Source: an uncultured Clostridia bacterium
GTDB lineage: Bacteria > Bacillota > Clostridia > Christensenellales > UBA3700
Direction of reading: 5' to 3'
NCBI GenBank assembly: GCA_947246685.1
Contig: CAMXSN010000002.1
Location: forward strand, 271,485-335,484
DNA length: 64,000 nt
Shown: one piece after another, positions 44,817-53,294 of the stretch
Layout of the letters: each line of letters starts with the position of its first letter
Numbering within the stretch: position 1 is the first letter of the stretch
Notes under the pieces: model-generated
Databases searched by the model: none
What the model was told of the DNA's origin: nothing
What the model saw: only the letters and a program-made list of their open reading frames with translations
Program-made: the position numbers and the translations under genes

Positions 44817-45953
44817 ATGAGCGAAAGAGAGAAAGCGGGAATTTATCTGCATATACCTTTTTGCAAGTCGCGTTGCGTTTACTGCGACTTTGTTTCGTCG
44901 CTTTGCAATCCTGCTCATCAACAAAAATACGTCGATTATCTTTGCCGACAGATAAGACTTGCCGCGCGGGAGTATGCGGATAGTTATATCGTCGATACGC
45001 TGTATTTCGGCGGCGGCACGCCCAGCGTTCTTGACAACGGTCAGCTTGCGGCGTTGGGCAAAGAAATAAGCAGATCGTTTAACTGCGATATACGGGAATT
45101 TACCGTCGAGTGCAATCCGGGAGACATAGACGACGCAAAGTTGCAAGTACTTAAAGATATGGGCGCGACGAGAATCAGCTTGGGCGTGCAGAGCTTTGAC
45201 GACGCCTTGCTTAAGACTTTGGGCAGGAGACATTCCGCCAAAGATGCGATAGCTGCGGCGAAACTTGCCATAAAGCGCGAGTTGGACGTCAGCGTCGACT
45301 GTATGATAGGATTGCCGGGGCAGACTTTGCAAGACGCGCAGCTTTTTGCGGATACAGCCGACAGTCTGGGCATAGAGCACGTGTCGGTATATATGCTGAG
45401 CGTAGAAGACGGCACCGCGCTGAAAAAGATGATCGACGAAGGCGCGCTGACAGCCAAAAGCGACGACGAACAAGCGGATTTTTATGAATTTGCATATCGC
45501 GCGTTTTGCGAGAAAGGATTCGAGCGATACGAAGTGTCTAACTTTTGTAAATACGGCAAATATGCGTTGCACAATCTGGGATATTGGCGGCGAAAAGATT
45601 ATATCGGATTGGGAGTGGCAGCTCATTCGCTCACGATGGGGCAGAGGTGGCGCAATCCCGATGGATTCGATGAATTCTACGCGGGCGTGGACAGCGGTCG
45701 GTTGCAAAAATCGGATTTGCAGATATTGAGCGAAAAAGACGTCAGAGAAGAAACCGTCATGCTTGCGATGAGATTAAAAAATGGTCTTGACTGCGCGGAG
45801 TATTACAGAAAATTCGGATTGAAATTCGAGGAAGAATACGCCGCAGCTATCGCAAAAAACGCGAGCTATTTGGACTTGAAAGACGGAAGAGCGGCGATAA
45901 AAGACGACTATCTTGCGGTAATGAATTCGATTGTCGCGGACTTTTTGAAATAG
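44817..45953 (+). CDS. hemW: Radical SAM heme chaperone HemW
   Basis: HemW (once called HemN-like), about 378 residues. The radical SAM motif is CKSRCVYC, followed by FGGGTPSVL and GLPGQT. It binds heme and a [4Fe-4S] cluster rather than acting as coproporphyrinogen oxidase. The start is uncertain: ATG 44817 gives MSEREKAGIYLHIPFC, matching family length; ATG 44796 or GTG 44787 would add 7-10 residues. Confidence 0.92.
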   Translation: MSEREKAGIYLHIPFCKSRCVYCDFVSSLCNPAHQQKYVDYLCRQIRLAAREYADSYIVDTLYFGGGTPSVLDNGQLAALGKEISRSFNCDIREFTVECNPGDIDDAKLQVLKDMGATRISLGVQSFDDALLKTLGRRHSAKDAIAAAKLAIKRELDVSVDCMIGLPGQTLQDAQLFADTADSLGIEHVSVYMLSVEDGTALKKMIDEGALTAKSDDEQADFYEFAYRAFCEKGFERYEVSNFCKYGKYALHNLGYWRRKDYIGLGVAAHSLTMGQRWRNPDGFDEFYAGVDSGRLQKSDLQILSEKDVREETVMLAMRLKNGLDCAEYYRKFGLKFEEEYAAAIAKNASYLDLKDGRAAIKDDYLAVMNSIVADFLK

Positions 45954-45993
45954 ATTATGTATAAGTTTGCCTTGCGGCAAACTCATTTCCGAA

Positions 45994-46146
45994 TTACTTG
46001 CACTTCGTGAAAGTCGTGTTGTTGCAATTCGGGCAAGGCGGCATTTTGTCATTGCCGTCGAGTCTGAGGTCAAAGCCGCAGTTTGTGCAGCTGTAGCAAC
46101 CCTTGCCCGGCTTCTCGCCGGTGCTAACTTTAGCAGTTCTAGCCAT
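45994..46146 (-). CDS. 50-residue zinc-ribbon protein
   Basis: A small minus-strand gene with a strong ribosome site (AAGGAGGATT, 5-6 bases before the ATG). The product starts MARTAKVSTGEKPGKGCYSC and carries two Cys pairs (CYSCTNC with three Cys, then CPNC) plus a final Cys, a zinc-ribbon or rubredoxin-like arrangement. Small zinc-ribbon proteins of this kind occur widely in gut Clostridia; the role is unknown. It is convergent with hemW. Confidence 0.8.
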   Translation of the reverse strand: MARTAKVSTGEKPGKGCYSCTNCGFDLRLDGNDKMPPCPNCNNTTFTKCK

Positions 46147-46271
46147 TGGGAAATCCTCCTTTTTGTTGGTTCAATAGGATTATTTTCATATTTCGGTCTT
46201 ATATACGCGCCGATAACGGGATTTTGTAGACGCCTTGATTAGCCAATGAGCTAAATAACGATTAAAAACTA

Positions 46272-46299
46272 TGGACAAAATAAATTTTTGTGCTATAAT
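46272..46299 (+). promoter_or_regulatory. Promoter placing the start at the 5' end of the mRNA
   Basis: TGGACA (46272-46277), a 16-base spacer and TATAAT (46294-46299). The ATG at 46306 lies 7 bases after the -10 box, where transcription would begin, so the message may be leaderless. Confidence 0.55.
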
Positions 46300-46305
46300 T
46301 ATCAT

Positions 46306-47508
46306 ATGGAAGTGCAACCCAACGACATCGTTCAGGAAACGCAACAGCAATTAGACGAGAAGAAACTTCGCGCGGAAAGAAAAAAATATAAGCGAAAACT
46401 TTCTGCAAGGCTGTATAGATTTTTCTCGTTTATGACGTTTTTTATCTATTACGTCAACTTTACGGTCAGAGTAATATCCAGAACGGTTAATTTCTACAAC
46501 TCCAAGAATTTCGCCAGCGCGGCGCAGTGGTGGGAATTTGTCCTGACTTTTGCAAATTGGGACGAAACCGTTCGCTCTATCTTCGATTGGTACACGATCA
46601 CGCTGCTCGTGTTCCTGATGTTGTATTTTATCGTATTTTTGATTACGTTTATAAGGTTTTCGCCCAAAAACAAGAAGACTTTCAAATATTTTAAGAAAGG
46701 ATTTCTTATGGCGAGACGGCTTATCAAACTCATCAACCTCGGCTTGACGTTGACCGTCTTGATCAATTCGGCAAAACTTGCGACTTTCGGCGATAAATTT
46801 ATGTTTGTGCTGTCCTTGTGCTCGTTGGTATTTACGGTCATACAGATATTTACGACTATCACTACTTGGGTAATAAGCCGTAAAATAAACAAGAGTTATA
46901 CCAGCGTCAAAGCGTACGTCGGCAAAGTGAGCAACGTCGTCAGCAATTATATAGCCACGTCGCGCACGCGCCCCGCAGAGGTCAGAGACGGCAATCAAAA
47001 ACTGACAATCGGAGACAAACTCGGCAAAATCAAAAGCCGATTTGTGACGACCGTCGAGGCGTTGACGGCATCCAACGAAGCTATCGAAAACGGCGCGCGT
47101 CAGCTAGAAGACAACTCTGTCAGCGTGGCGCAGGAATCGGAAAAATTTGAGAACGATTACGTCGAACAGCCCGTTGCCGACGAGATAGCCGCGCAGGAAA
47201 TCGCAGCAGAAAAAGAAAAGCCTGCGCCCGCGGCAAAAGTAAAGAAAAAGCCTATAAAACTAAAAGATAAAATAGATAAAAACAAAGAAAAAGCCAAAGA
47301 AAATCTCAAAAAGGCAGAAGAGAATATCAAAGAGTTGAAAGATACTATCTCAAGCAAGATTTCTGCCAACAAAAAGAAAAAGAGCGTCAATACGGTAGCA
47401 AAATCCGCGCCCGCGCCCAAAGCGGAAACAGCCGCGGCGGTCAAATCGGAAAGCGCTATAGAAAACGCAACAGAGGAAAACTCGGGGGAAAATGAATCAA
47501 TTACATAA
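46306..47508 (+). CDS. Four-helix membrane protein with charged C-terminal tail
   Basis: A 400-residue protein of no recognised family. A basic N-terminus (KKLRAERKKYKRKL) precedes four likely membrane helices at about residues 35-58, 95-120, 138-158 and 163-190. The rest is cytosolic: a soluble section and a highly charged Lys/Glu/Ala tail (DKIDKNKEKAKENLKKAEEN) with coiled-coil character, ending in Ala/Glu-rich sequence. There is no ribosome site and the promoter lies directly before the ATG. The end overlaps the DtxR-type gene by 17 bases, so the two are coexpressed. Confidence 0.75.
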   Translation: MEVQPNDIVQETQQQLDEKKLRAERKKYKRKLSARLYRFFSFMTFFIYYVNFTVRVISRTVNFYNSKNFASAAQWWEFVLTFANWDETVRSIFDWYTITLLVFLMLYFIVFLITFIRFSPKNKKTFKYFKKGFLMARRLIKLINLGLTLTVLINSAKLATFGDKFMFVLSLCSLVFTVIQIFTTITTWVISRKINKSYTSVKAYVGKVSNVVSNYIATSRTRPAEVRDGNQKLTIGDKLGKIKSRFVTTVEALTASNEAIENGARQLEDNSVSVAQESEKFENDYVEQPVADEIAAQEIAAEKEKPAPAAKVKKKPIKLKDKIDKNKEKAKENLKKAEENIKELKDTISSKISANKKKKSVNTVAKSAPAPKAETAAAVKSESAIENATEENSGENESIT

Positions 47509-47869
47509 AAGCGGAGAGGATTATCTCGAAGCCGCGCTGTTTATCGAACAGCAAAAAGGTCGGGTAAAGTCGATTGACATAGCAAAATACCTCGGCGTGT
47601 CAAAGCCGAGCGTAAATAAGGCGCTGACAAATTTGCAAAATATGGGATACGTCAGCAAGCCTATCTACGGAGAAGTCACCATTACCGATAAGGGAAGGGC
47701 AAAAGCCGAAACTGTCGCAAAAAAACACGTTGCGCTGACAAGGCTCCTCACCGACGTGCTGGGAGTCAGCCGCGAGGTGGCAGAAAAAGACGCGTGCAAG
47801 ATAGAGCACGATATAAGCGAAGAGACCGCGTTGAAACTGGTAGCGTATCTCAATTCTTTGGAGGATTGA
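47492..47869 (+). CDS. DtxR/MntR family metal-dependent regulator
   Basis: A 125-residue iron- or manganese-sensing repressor. The winged helix is SIDIAKYLGVSKPSVNKAL with wing GEVTITDKG; the metal-binding and dimer part has KKHVALTRLL and DACKIEHDIS, and SGEDYLEA at the start supplies an Asp and Glu as in MntR. There is no SH3-like domain, as in MntR. No metal transporter is adjacent; the coupled genes are the membrane protein before it and the small membrane protein after it. Confidence 0.92.
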   Translation: MNQLHKSGEDYLEAALFIEQQKGRVKSIDIAKYLGVSKPSVNKALTNLQNMGYVSKPIYGEVTITDKGRAKAETVAKKHVALTRLLTDVLGVSREVAEKDACKIEHDISEETALKLVAYLNSLED

Positions 47870-47870
47870 T

Positions 47871-48131
47871 ATGAATTTGTTGTTTGCAGCAGACACGTCT
47901 TATCAAAAGATAAACGTCGGCGATTTGAAATTTTATTTCATCGTTGCGGCGTTGTTGGTCGTCGTCTGCATTGCGCTTTTCATTTTCAGCAAAACGCAGG
48001 GATTTAAGATGAGGAAGAGAAAAAAAATCATCGAAGATAGGGACGAATACGAATCGCCCCATATCATCAAGGTAAAAAGGTCGGATATCGACGAAGAAAT
48101 TTCCGAAACAAATACAAAAGGCGGCTCTTGA
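47871..48131 (+). CDS. Small single-span membrane protein
   Basis: An 86-residue protein with one membrane helix (FYFIVAALLVVVCIALFIF, about residues 21-39), then a basic stretch FKMRKRKK and an acidic tail, an N-out, C-in layout. No family recognised. It follows the DtxR-type gene by one base and uses the GGAGG inside its end. It terminates in a hairpin overlapping the stop. Confidence 0.75.
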   Translation: MNLLFAADTSYQKINVGDLKFYFIVAALLVVVCIALFIFSKTQGFKMRKRKKIIEDRDEYESPHIIKVKRSDIDEEISETNTKGGS

Positions 48132-48142
48132 GCTGCTTTTTT
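48118..48142 (+). terminator. Intrinsic terminator overlapping the stop codon
   Basis: AAGGCGGCT, loop CTTG, AGCTGCTTT (two G-T pairs) then T residues. The TGA stop of the small membrane protein lies in the hairpin. Confidence 0.75.
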
Positions 48143-48154
48143 CATATAAATCGT

Positions 48155-48183
48155 TTGACACGTTAAAAATTTATCAATATAAT
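48155..48183 (+). promoter_or_regulatory. Promoter of the PTS-type IIC gene
   Basis: Consensus TTGACA (48155-48160), a 17-base spacer and TATAAT (48178-48183), 29 bases before the ATG. One of the best promoters in the window. Confidence 0.8.
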
Positions 48184-48212
48184 GGTATCAATACGCATTG
48201 GGAGGTTTTGGT

Positions 48213-49460
48213 ATGGACGAGTCAGTCGCAACCACTGCCGAAGAGGAGCAGAAGACAGCCCAAGTGGAAGAAGTAGATCAACACCCACAAATCCAAGACG
48301 GAAAAAAAGAAAAAAAGTTTTGGACAATCACAAAAAAACTTTCTAAAAGATGGTTCATCGACGCCTTTACGGGTATGGCGCAGGGACTGTTTGTAACGCT
48401 GATTGCAGGTACGATTTTTACCACGCTCGGTCAACACGTATTTACTGAAAACAATGCCGTAGGGCGACTTTTTGTCATCGCCGGACGGCTTGCTTCCATG
48501 CTCATGGGAGCGGGTATCGGCGCAGGAATTGCGCACAGATTGAAGATGCCGCCGCTCGTCGTATTCAGCGCTATCGTCGCAGGTTTTATCGGCGCGTGGG
48601 CAGACGTGTTTATTACCGCAGGATGGAATGCCGACGTAGTTGCTAAGCTCGGCGCGCAGATTATCGCGGGCAGTACGACGAGACCGGGTAATCCGATAGG
48701 GGCTTATATCACGGCGCTGATGGCGTGCGAGATAAGCGGTTTGGTCGCAGGAAAAACAAAACTCGATATTATCATCGTGCCCGTAGTGTCGATATTGGTA
48801 TCGGTAATAGGCGCGTTTGCGTCGTGGCCATTTATATGGCTGGTCAATATGCTCGGCAAAGGCATCGCGATAGCTACTGATTTTACGCCATTCTTTATGG
48901 GCATTGTCGTGGCAGTTATTATGGGAATATTGCTGACTTTGCCAACTTCCAGCGCGGCAATCTGGGTGGCAATCGCAGCTCCCGTAATTGCAAGCGGAAA
49001 TTCAGCGGAAGTGTCTGCAATGTATATTGCCGGCGGCGCCGCAACGGTTGGCTGCGCGTGTCAGATGGTGGGCTTTGCAGTTATGAGTTTCAAAGAAAAC
49101 AGATGGGGCGGATTGATTTCTCAGGGCATCGGCACGTCAATGTTGCAGATTCCCAACGTCATGAAAAACCCGAGAATATTGTTGCCTCCTATCATCGCAA
49201 GCGCAATTTGCGGACCTTTATCGACTTGCGCGTTCAAGCTCGTCTGCGGCGCTTCGGGCGGCGGAATGGGCACTTGCGGTTTTGTGGGAATCATAGATAT
49301 AATCAACACCACCGTAGCGCGTGGAGGGAATATAACGTTGATGATATTCGGCATTATATTGCTTATGATAGTCCTGCCGGCGGCGCTGAGTTGGGCGTTC
49401 TGCCTGCTATTCAGAAAGATTAATTGGATTAAAGCGGGCGATCTTAAACTGCCCGAATAA
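48213..49460 (+). CDS. PTS_EIIC_2 family membrane transporter
   Basis: A 415-residue polytopic membrane protein with an acidic N-terminal extension (about 35 residues) and around ten helices rich in Gly/Ala. Conserved-looking segments such as GAGIGAGIAHRLKMPPLVVFS, STTRPGNPIGAYITAL and LPTSSAAIWVAI match the PTS_EIIC_2 group of putative sugar PTS IIC proteins. No IIA or IIB gene is nearby, and many members of this group act without them or with unknown partners, so substrate and energy source are open. ATG at 48213 is preferred (GGGAGGT 6 bases upstream) over TTG at 48198. Confidence 0.85.
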   Translation: MDESVATTAEEEQKTAQVEEVDQHPQIQDGKKEKKFWTITKKLSKRWFIDAFTGMAQGLFVTLIAGTIFTTLGQHVFTENNAVGRLFVIAGRLASMLMGAGIGAGIAHRLKMPPLVVFSAIVAGFIGAWADVFITAGWNADVVAKLGAQIIAGSTTRPGNPIGAYITALMACEISGLVAGKTKLDIIIVPVVSILVSVIGAFASWPFIWLVNMLGKGIAIATDFTPFFMGIVVAVIMGILLTLPTSSAAIWVAIAAPVIASGNSAEVSAMYIAGGAATVGCACQMVGFAVMSFKENRWGGLISQGIGTSMLQIPNVMKNPRILLPPIIASAICGPLSTCAFKLVCGASGGGMGTCGFVGIIDIINTTVARGGNITLMIFGIILLMIVLPAALSWAFCLLFRKINWIKAGDLKLPE

Positions 49461-49500
49461 ACCGCAAAGGCAATGTTTATTTAACAAGAAAGTTTTTTAT

Positions 49501-49529
49501 AAAAAAGGCGCCGTCAAGGTGTCTTTTTT
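49501..49529 (+). terminator. Terminator after the PTS-type gene
   Basis: AAAAAAGGCGCC, loop GTCAA, GGTGTCTTTTTT: a 12-bp stem with two G-T pairs and T-run. Confidence 0.8.
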
Positions 49530-49574
49530 GTCGCGATAGTGTATAATTATTACGTAACGCCTACGGAGGTATAT

Positions 49575-51356
49575 ATGAAAGTATTGAAAAGAAGTGAAAT
49601 AGACAAAAGATATAAATGGAGATTGGAAGATATAATTTCTTGCGACGAATCGTGGGAAGAACTGTATTCGCAAGCCAAACTTATGGGCGAAGAGCTGACG
49701 AGATTCGACGGCAAACTTGACAATGCGCAATCAATTTTCGAATGTCTGAACTTTGACGATTCTCTCAATGCAAAGCTGGAAAAACTCTACGTCTATGCCA
49801 AGATGAGAAAAGACGAGGACTGTTCGGTGCAGAAATATCTGTCGATGGTTGAGCGCGTAAATAATCTGCTTGTAGAACTGTCGCAGAAATCCGCGTATAT
49901 ACAGCCTCAGCTTTCCGCAAACAGCAAAGAATTTTTGCAGGAACTCGCCAATGATAAAAAATTCGCCGATTATTCTTATTCGTTGGAACTTTTGATAAAG
50001 AACAAAGAGCATACGTTGTCTACCGAGGAAGAGACGCTTATGGCGAAGACGGGATTGTTTAGCGGTATTTTTCAAGAAGCTTTCGGGATGTTTGATAATT
50101 TGGATATCAAATTTCAACCTTTCAAAAACACAAAGGGAGAAAAAGTCGAACTTTCGCACGGAATTTACGGCGCGCTGTTGCAGTCATCCGAAAGAAAAGA
50201 CAGAAAAAAAGCCTTCGAAAGCATGTTCGGAGCGTATAAAGATATGATAAATACCGTGTCTATGCTGTATATAGGCAACGTAAAAAAGAACGTATTTTAT
50301 TCTCAGGCAAGAAAATACAAAAGCTGTCTCGACAGATCTACGCGTTCCGAAGACGTGCCGATGAGCGTATACGAGCGGCTTTTGGAATGCATCGACGGCT
50401 CTGTTTGCGGATTGCACAGATATTTGCGTTATCGCAAAAAGGCATTGGGGTATTCTCAATTGCATATGTACGATCTGCACGTTCCCATAGTTGGAGCAGA
50501 CGGCATTAAGATTGAATACGAAGACGCTTGCAAGACGGTAAAAAATGCTCTCAAGCCTTTGGGCGAGGAATATTCCAAATTGCTGGACGAAGCGTTTTCG
50601 CAAGGTTGGATAGACGTATATGAGAATAAGGGCAAGAGAAGCGGCGCTTATAGCTGGGGCTGTTACGGTTCGCATCCTTACGTGTTGCTCAACTATCAAA
50701 AGACAACGCACGACGTGTTTACCATAGCGCATGAATTAGGTCACGCTATGCATACCTATTATTCCAACGCGACGCAGCCGTATGCCAAAGCCGATTATAA
50801 AATTTTTGTCGCGGAGGTAGCGTCGACGGTCAACGAAGTGCTGCTGTTGAGATACATGCTGTCCAAATCAGAAGGCGAGGAGAAAAAATATTTGCTGTCA
50901 TATTTGTTGGATATGTTCCGCACTACGGTGTTCAGACAGACGCAGTTCGCCGAATTTGAATACGAGGCGCACAAGAGAGCCGAAGAAGGGCAACCGCTCA
51001 ATGCGGAGATTCTCAGCGATATTTATTATCGGCTCAACAAAAAATATTACGGAGCGAGCGGCGTGGCCAATGACGATTTGATAAGATACGAATGGGCAAG
51101 AATACCGCATTTTTACAATGCGTTCTACGTTTATAAATATTCGACGGGACTTATCAGCGCGCTGTGTATTGCCGATAATATTTTGACCGACGGACAGCGG
51201 GCGGTCGACGATTATAAACAATTTCTTAAAGCCGGCGGAAGTATGCCCCCCGTGGAAATTTTGAAACTTGCCGGCGTAGACCTTACCGACGGCAGACCAT
51301 ATGAACAGGCTATGAAAATCTTTAGCGATACTTTGTCGGAATTGGAAAAGCTATGA
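49575..51356 (+). CDS. pepF: Oligoendopeptidase F
   Basis: M3B zinc metallopeptidase, 593 residues, cytosolic, degrades peptides of about 7-17 residues. The zinc site is TIAHELGHAMH with the distal Glu in FVAEVASTVNE. The N-terminal oligopeptidase F domain and YGASGVANDDLIRYEWARIPH are typical. CGGAGG lies 5 bases before the ATG at 49575; an earlier in-frame ATG would include the -10 region TATAAT at 49542-49547. Confidence 0.95.
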   Translation: MKVLKRSEIDKRYKWRLEDIISCDESWEELYSQAKLMGEELTRFDGKLDNAQSIFECLNFDDSLNAKLEKLYVYAKMRKDEDCSVQKYLSMVERVNNLLVELSQKSAYIQPQLSANSKEFLQELANDKKFADYSYSLELLIKNKEHTLSTEEETLMAKTGLFSGIFQEAFGMFDNLDIKFQPFKNTKGEKVELSHGIYGALLQSSERKDRKKAFESMFGAYKDMINTVSMLYIGNVKKNVFYSQARKYKSCLDRSTRSEDVPMSVYERLLECIDGSVCGLHRYLRYRKKALGYSQLHMYDLHVPIVGADGIKIEYEDACKTVKNALKPLGEEYSKLLDEAFSQGWIDVYENKGKRSGAYSWGCYGSHPYVLLNYQKTTHDVFTIAHELGHAMHTYYSNATQPYAKADYKIFVAEVASTVNEVLLLRYMLSKSEGEEKKYLLSYLLDMFRTTVFRQTQFAEFEYEAHKRAEEGQPLNAEILSDIYYRLNKKYYGASGVANDDLIRYEWARIPHFYNAFYVYKYSTGLISALCIADNILTDGQRAVDDYKQFLKAGGSMPPVEILKLAGVDLTDGRPYEQAMKIFSDTLSELEKL

Positions 51357-51383
51357 CATAGGCGAGGCTTTGCCTCCAAATCC

Positions 51384-51412
51384 TTGACTGACTGGCAATG
51401 TTTATATTAATA
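51384..51412 (+). promoter_or_regulatory. Possible promoter of dnaC
   Basis: TTGACT (51384-51389), a 17-base spacer and TTAATA (51407-51412), about 20 bases before the replicative helicase gene. A small GAGGC/GCCTC hairpin lies just upstream. The -10 match is weak. Confidence 0.4.
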
Positions 51413-51431
51413 TAGAGACGGGAGACTATAG

Positions 51432-52907
51432 ATGGCAGAAGAGAAGAGAAACAAGACGGCGGTAAGAAATATTCCCTGTTCGATAGAAGCCGAACAGGCT
51501 GTGTTGGGCGCTATTATAAGCGATAACGAAGTTGCCGTACGTATTGTGTGCGATATTGACGAAAGCGATTTCTATGCGAATATTTACAAGACAATTTTCA
51601 GACAGATAAAAATTCTTACCAATCAGAATAAACCTGTGGATATAGTTATGCTGGCGAGCAGTCTCGACAGAGAAGGTCTGTTGCAGGAAGTCGGAGGAGT
51701 GACTACGTTGGACGATCTCGTCGACAGTATTCCGTCCACGGCGAATATAGATTATTACGTCAATATTCTCAAGATGAATTCTCTTCGCAGGAAGATAATC
51801 AGAGAATGCAACGATATCATCACTACTTCGTACAAAGAAGAAGACGCGGAAAAAGTACTCGCAGTCGCAGAGTCTTTAATATACAACATATCCGAAAAAA
51901 GCGACTCGTCTTCGCTGTTGCATATATCCAATACTACCGTTGAGGTCATGGAACGAATTGAGAGGGCTTACAGTGAAAGCGGCTCTCAGGGCGGACTTAA
52001 AGTGGGATTCAAAAATCTTGACGAGGCAACCAACGGATTTATGCCGGGACAGATGATAGTGCTTGCGGCGAGACCGGGCTGCGGAAAAACTTCTTTCGTA
52101 ATGAACATGGTGTCCAATATCGCCTCTAGAAAGGACAGCAAGGAAGTTGTCGCAGTATTCAACTTGGAAATGTCTTCGATAGAGTTGGTGCTGAGAATGA
52201 TGTCTAATATCGCGGGAGTAGATTCGAGAGATATCCAGAACGGACTTGAAAATCAGGAAGGTTTGGATAAGATATGGCTTGCCCAGGAAATACTCAAAAA
52301 CAGTAACGTATACATAGACGATTCGGCGATGATTACAACCGAGCAAATTATGTCAAAGTGCCGCAGGCTCAAGGCACAGAAAGGCAGATTGGACCTCGTC
52401 GTCATCGACTACTTGCAGCTGATATCTCCAAGCGACAGCAGAAAGAGCAAGTTGGAGCAGGTCAGCGACATTTCGCGTTTTGTCAAGCTGCTTGCCAAAG
52501 AGCTTAAAGTACCTGTCATTATTCTGTCGCAGATGTCAAGAAGTATAGAAAACAGAGACGACAAGACGCCGAAGCTGTCAGACCTCAGAGAGTCGGGCGC
52601 AATAGAGCAGGACGCGGATATAGTAGCTTTCTTGACCGAAGGCGAATTCGGAGTGGACAACGGCAATACGCCGATATGCCTTATGATTGCCAAGCATAGA
52701 AACGGTTCGGTATGCGATTTGTATTTTGAATGGGACAAGAGTAAGATGCGATTCAAGCCCACCATTCCCACAAGACTTGTGACTCATACTCAAGACGACG
52801 TCCGCAAAAACGACGATTCCATGCAATCGATAGACGAAATGGATCTGCCTGTTCCCGACGATTCTTCAGAGACTGCGGAATTCGGTAACATAGAGGATAT
52901 TCTGTAA
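51432..52907 (+). CDS. dnaC: Replicative DNA helicase (DnaB family, DnaC in Bacillus)
   Basis: Hexameric replication-fork helicase, 491 residues. The N-terminal collar begins IPCSIEAEQAVLGAI; the RecA-like motor has Walker A RPGCGKTSF (the usual Ser/Met before GKT is replaced by Gly-Cys), MSSIELVLRM, Walker B DLVVIDYLQL and ILSQMSRSIENR. A 40-residue acidic tail follows. It has a GGGAGAC ribosome site and its own terminator; the usual rplI neighbour is absent. Confidence 0.97.
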   Translation: MAEEKRNKTAVRNIPCSIEAEQAVLGAIISDNEVAVRIVCDIDESDFYANIYKTIFRQIKILTNQNKPVDIVMLASSLDREGLLQEVGGVTTLDDLVDSIPSTANIDYYVNILKMNSLRRKIIRECNDIITTSYKEEDAEKVLAVAESLIYNISEKSDSSSLLHISNTTVEVMERIERAYSESGSQGGLKVGFKNLDEATNGFMPGQMIVLAARPGCGKTSFVMNMVSNIASRKDSKEVVAVFNLEMSSIELVLRMMSNIAGVDSRDIQNGLENQEGLDKIWLAQEILKNSNVYIDDSAMITTEQIMSKCRRLKAQKGRLDLVVIDYLQLISPSDSRKSKLEQVSDISRFVKLLAKELKVPVIILSQMSRSIENRDDKTPKLSDLRESGAIEQDADIVAFLTEGEFGVDNGNTPICLMIAKHRNGSVCDLYFEWDKSKMRFKPTIPTRLVTHTQDDVRKNDDSMQSIDEMDLPVPDDSSETAEFGNIEDIL

Positions 52908-52931
52908 TTATATGAATTAATATAAAATACG

Positions 52932-52956
52932 AAGAGAGACCGACGGTCTCTTTTTT
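52932..52956 (+). terminator. Terminator after dnaC
   Basis: AGAGACC, loop GAC, GGTCTCT, then TTTTT. Confidence 0.8.
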
Positions 52957-52975
52957 GCTGCCGTGAATTCTCATC

Positions 52976-53004
52976 TCATATCGGATTGCCGCTCGGCATA
53001 TATT
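52976..53004 (+). promoter_or_regulatory. Possible sigma-E type promoter of yqfC
   Basis: TCATATC (52976-52982), a 14-base spacer and CATATATT (52997-53004) resemble the mother-cell sigma-E elements KMATATT and CATACAMT with the right spacing. yqfC is sigma-E dependent in Bacillus, so the match is plausible; it was found by eye. Confidence 0.45.
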
Positions 53005-53025
53005 ATCGTATAGGAGAACGGCAGA

Positions 53026-53292
53026 ATGAGTTATCGCAAAGAAATTCAAGGGAAATTGAAAGACGGTTACGACGACGTCACTAATTTTTATAACGTATCG
53101 CTTAATAAAGGATACGCAGTGTTGGAAGGACATAGGGGAATAGTGTCATTCGAGAACGAACGTATAGTGGTAAAACTCAGAAGAGGGACGGTCGAGCTGC
53201 TCGGAGAGAATATGATTATCGTCAGCAGTCAAAAAGAAGAACTTGTAATCAAAGGCAAGATAAAGAGTCTAAATTTCGACGGAGTATATTGA
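53026..53292 (+). CDS. yqfC: Sporulation protein YqfC
   Basis: An 88-residue member of the YabP/YqfC family, beta-rich, with NKGYAVLEGHRGIVSFENERIVVK and the C-terminal VIKGKIKSLNFDG. In Bacillus yqfC is expressed in the mother cell and, with yqfD, is needed for proper spore formation. It has a TAGGAGAA ribosome site and overlaps the yqfD frame. It is one of the main indications that this lineage sporulates or did so. Confidence 0.92.
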   Translation: MSYRKEIQGKLKDGYDDVTNFYNVSLNKGYAVLEGHRGIVSFENERIVVKLRRGTVELLGENMIIVSSQKEELVIKGKIKSLNFDGVY

Positions 53293-53294
53293 GA

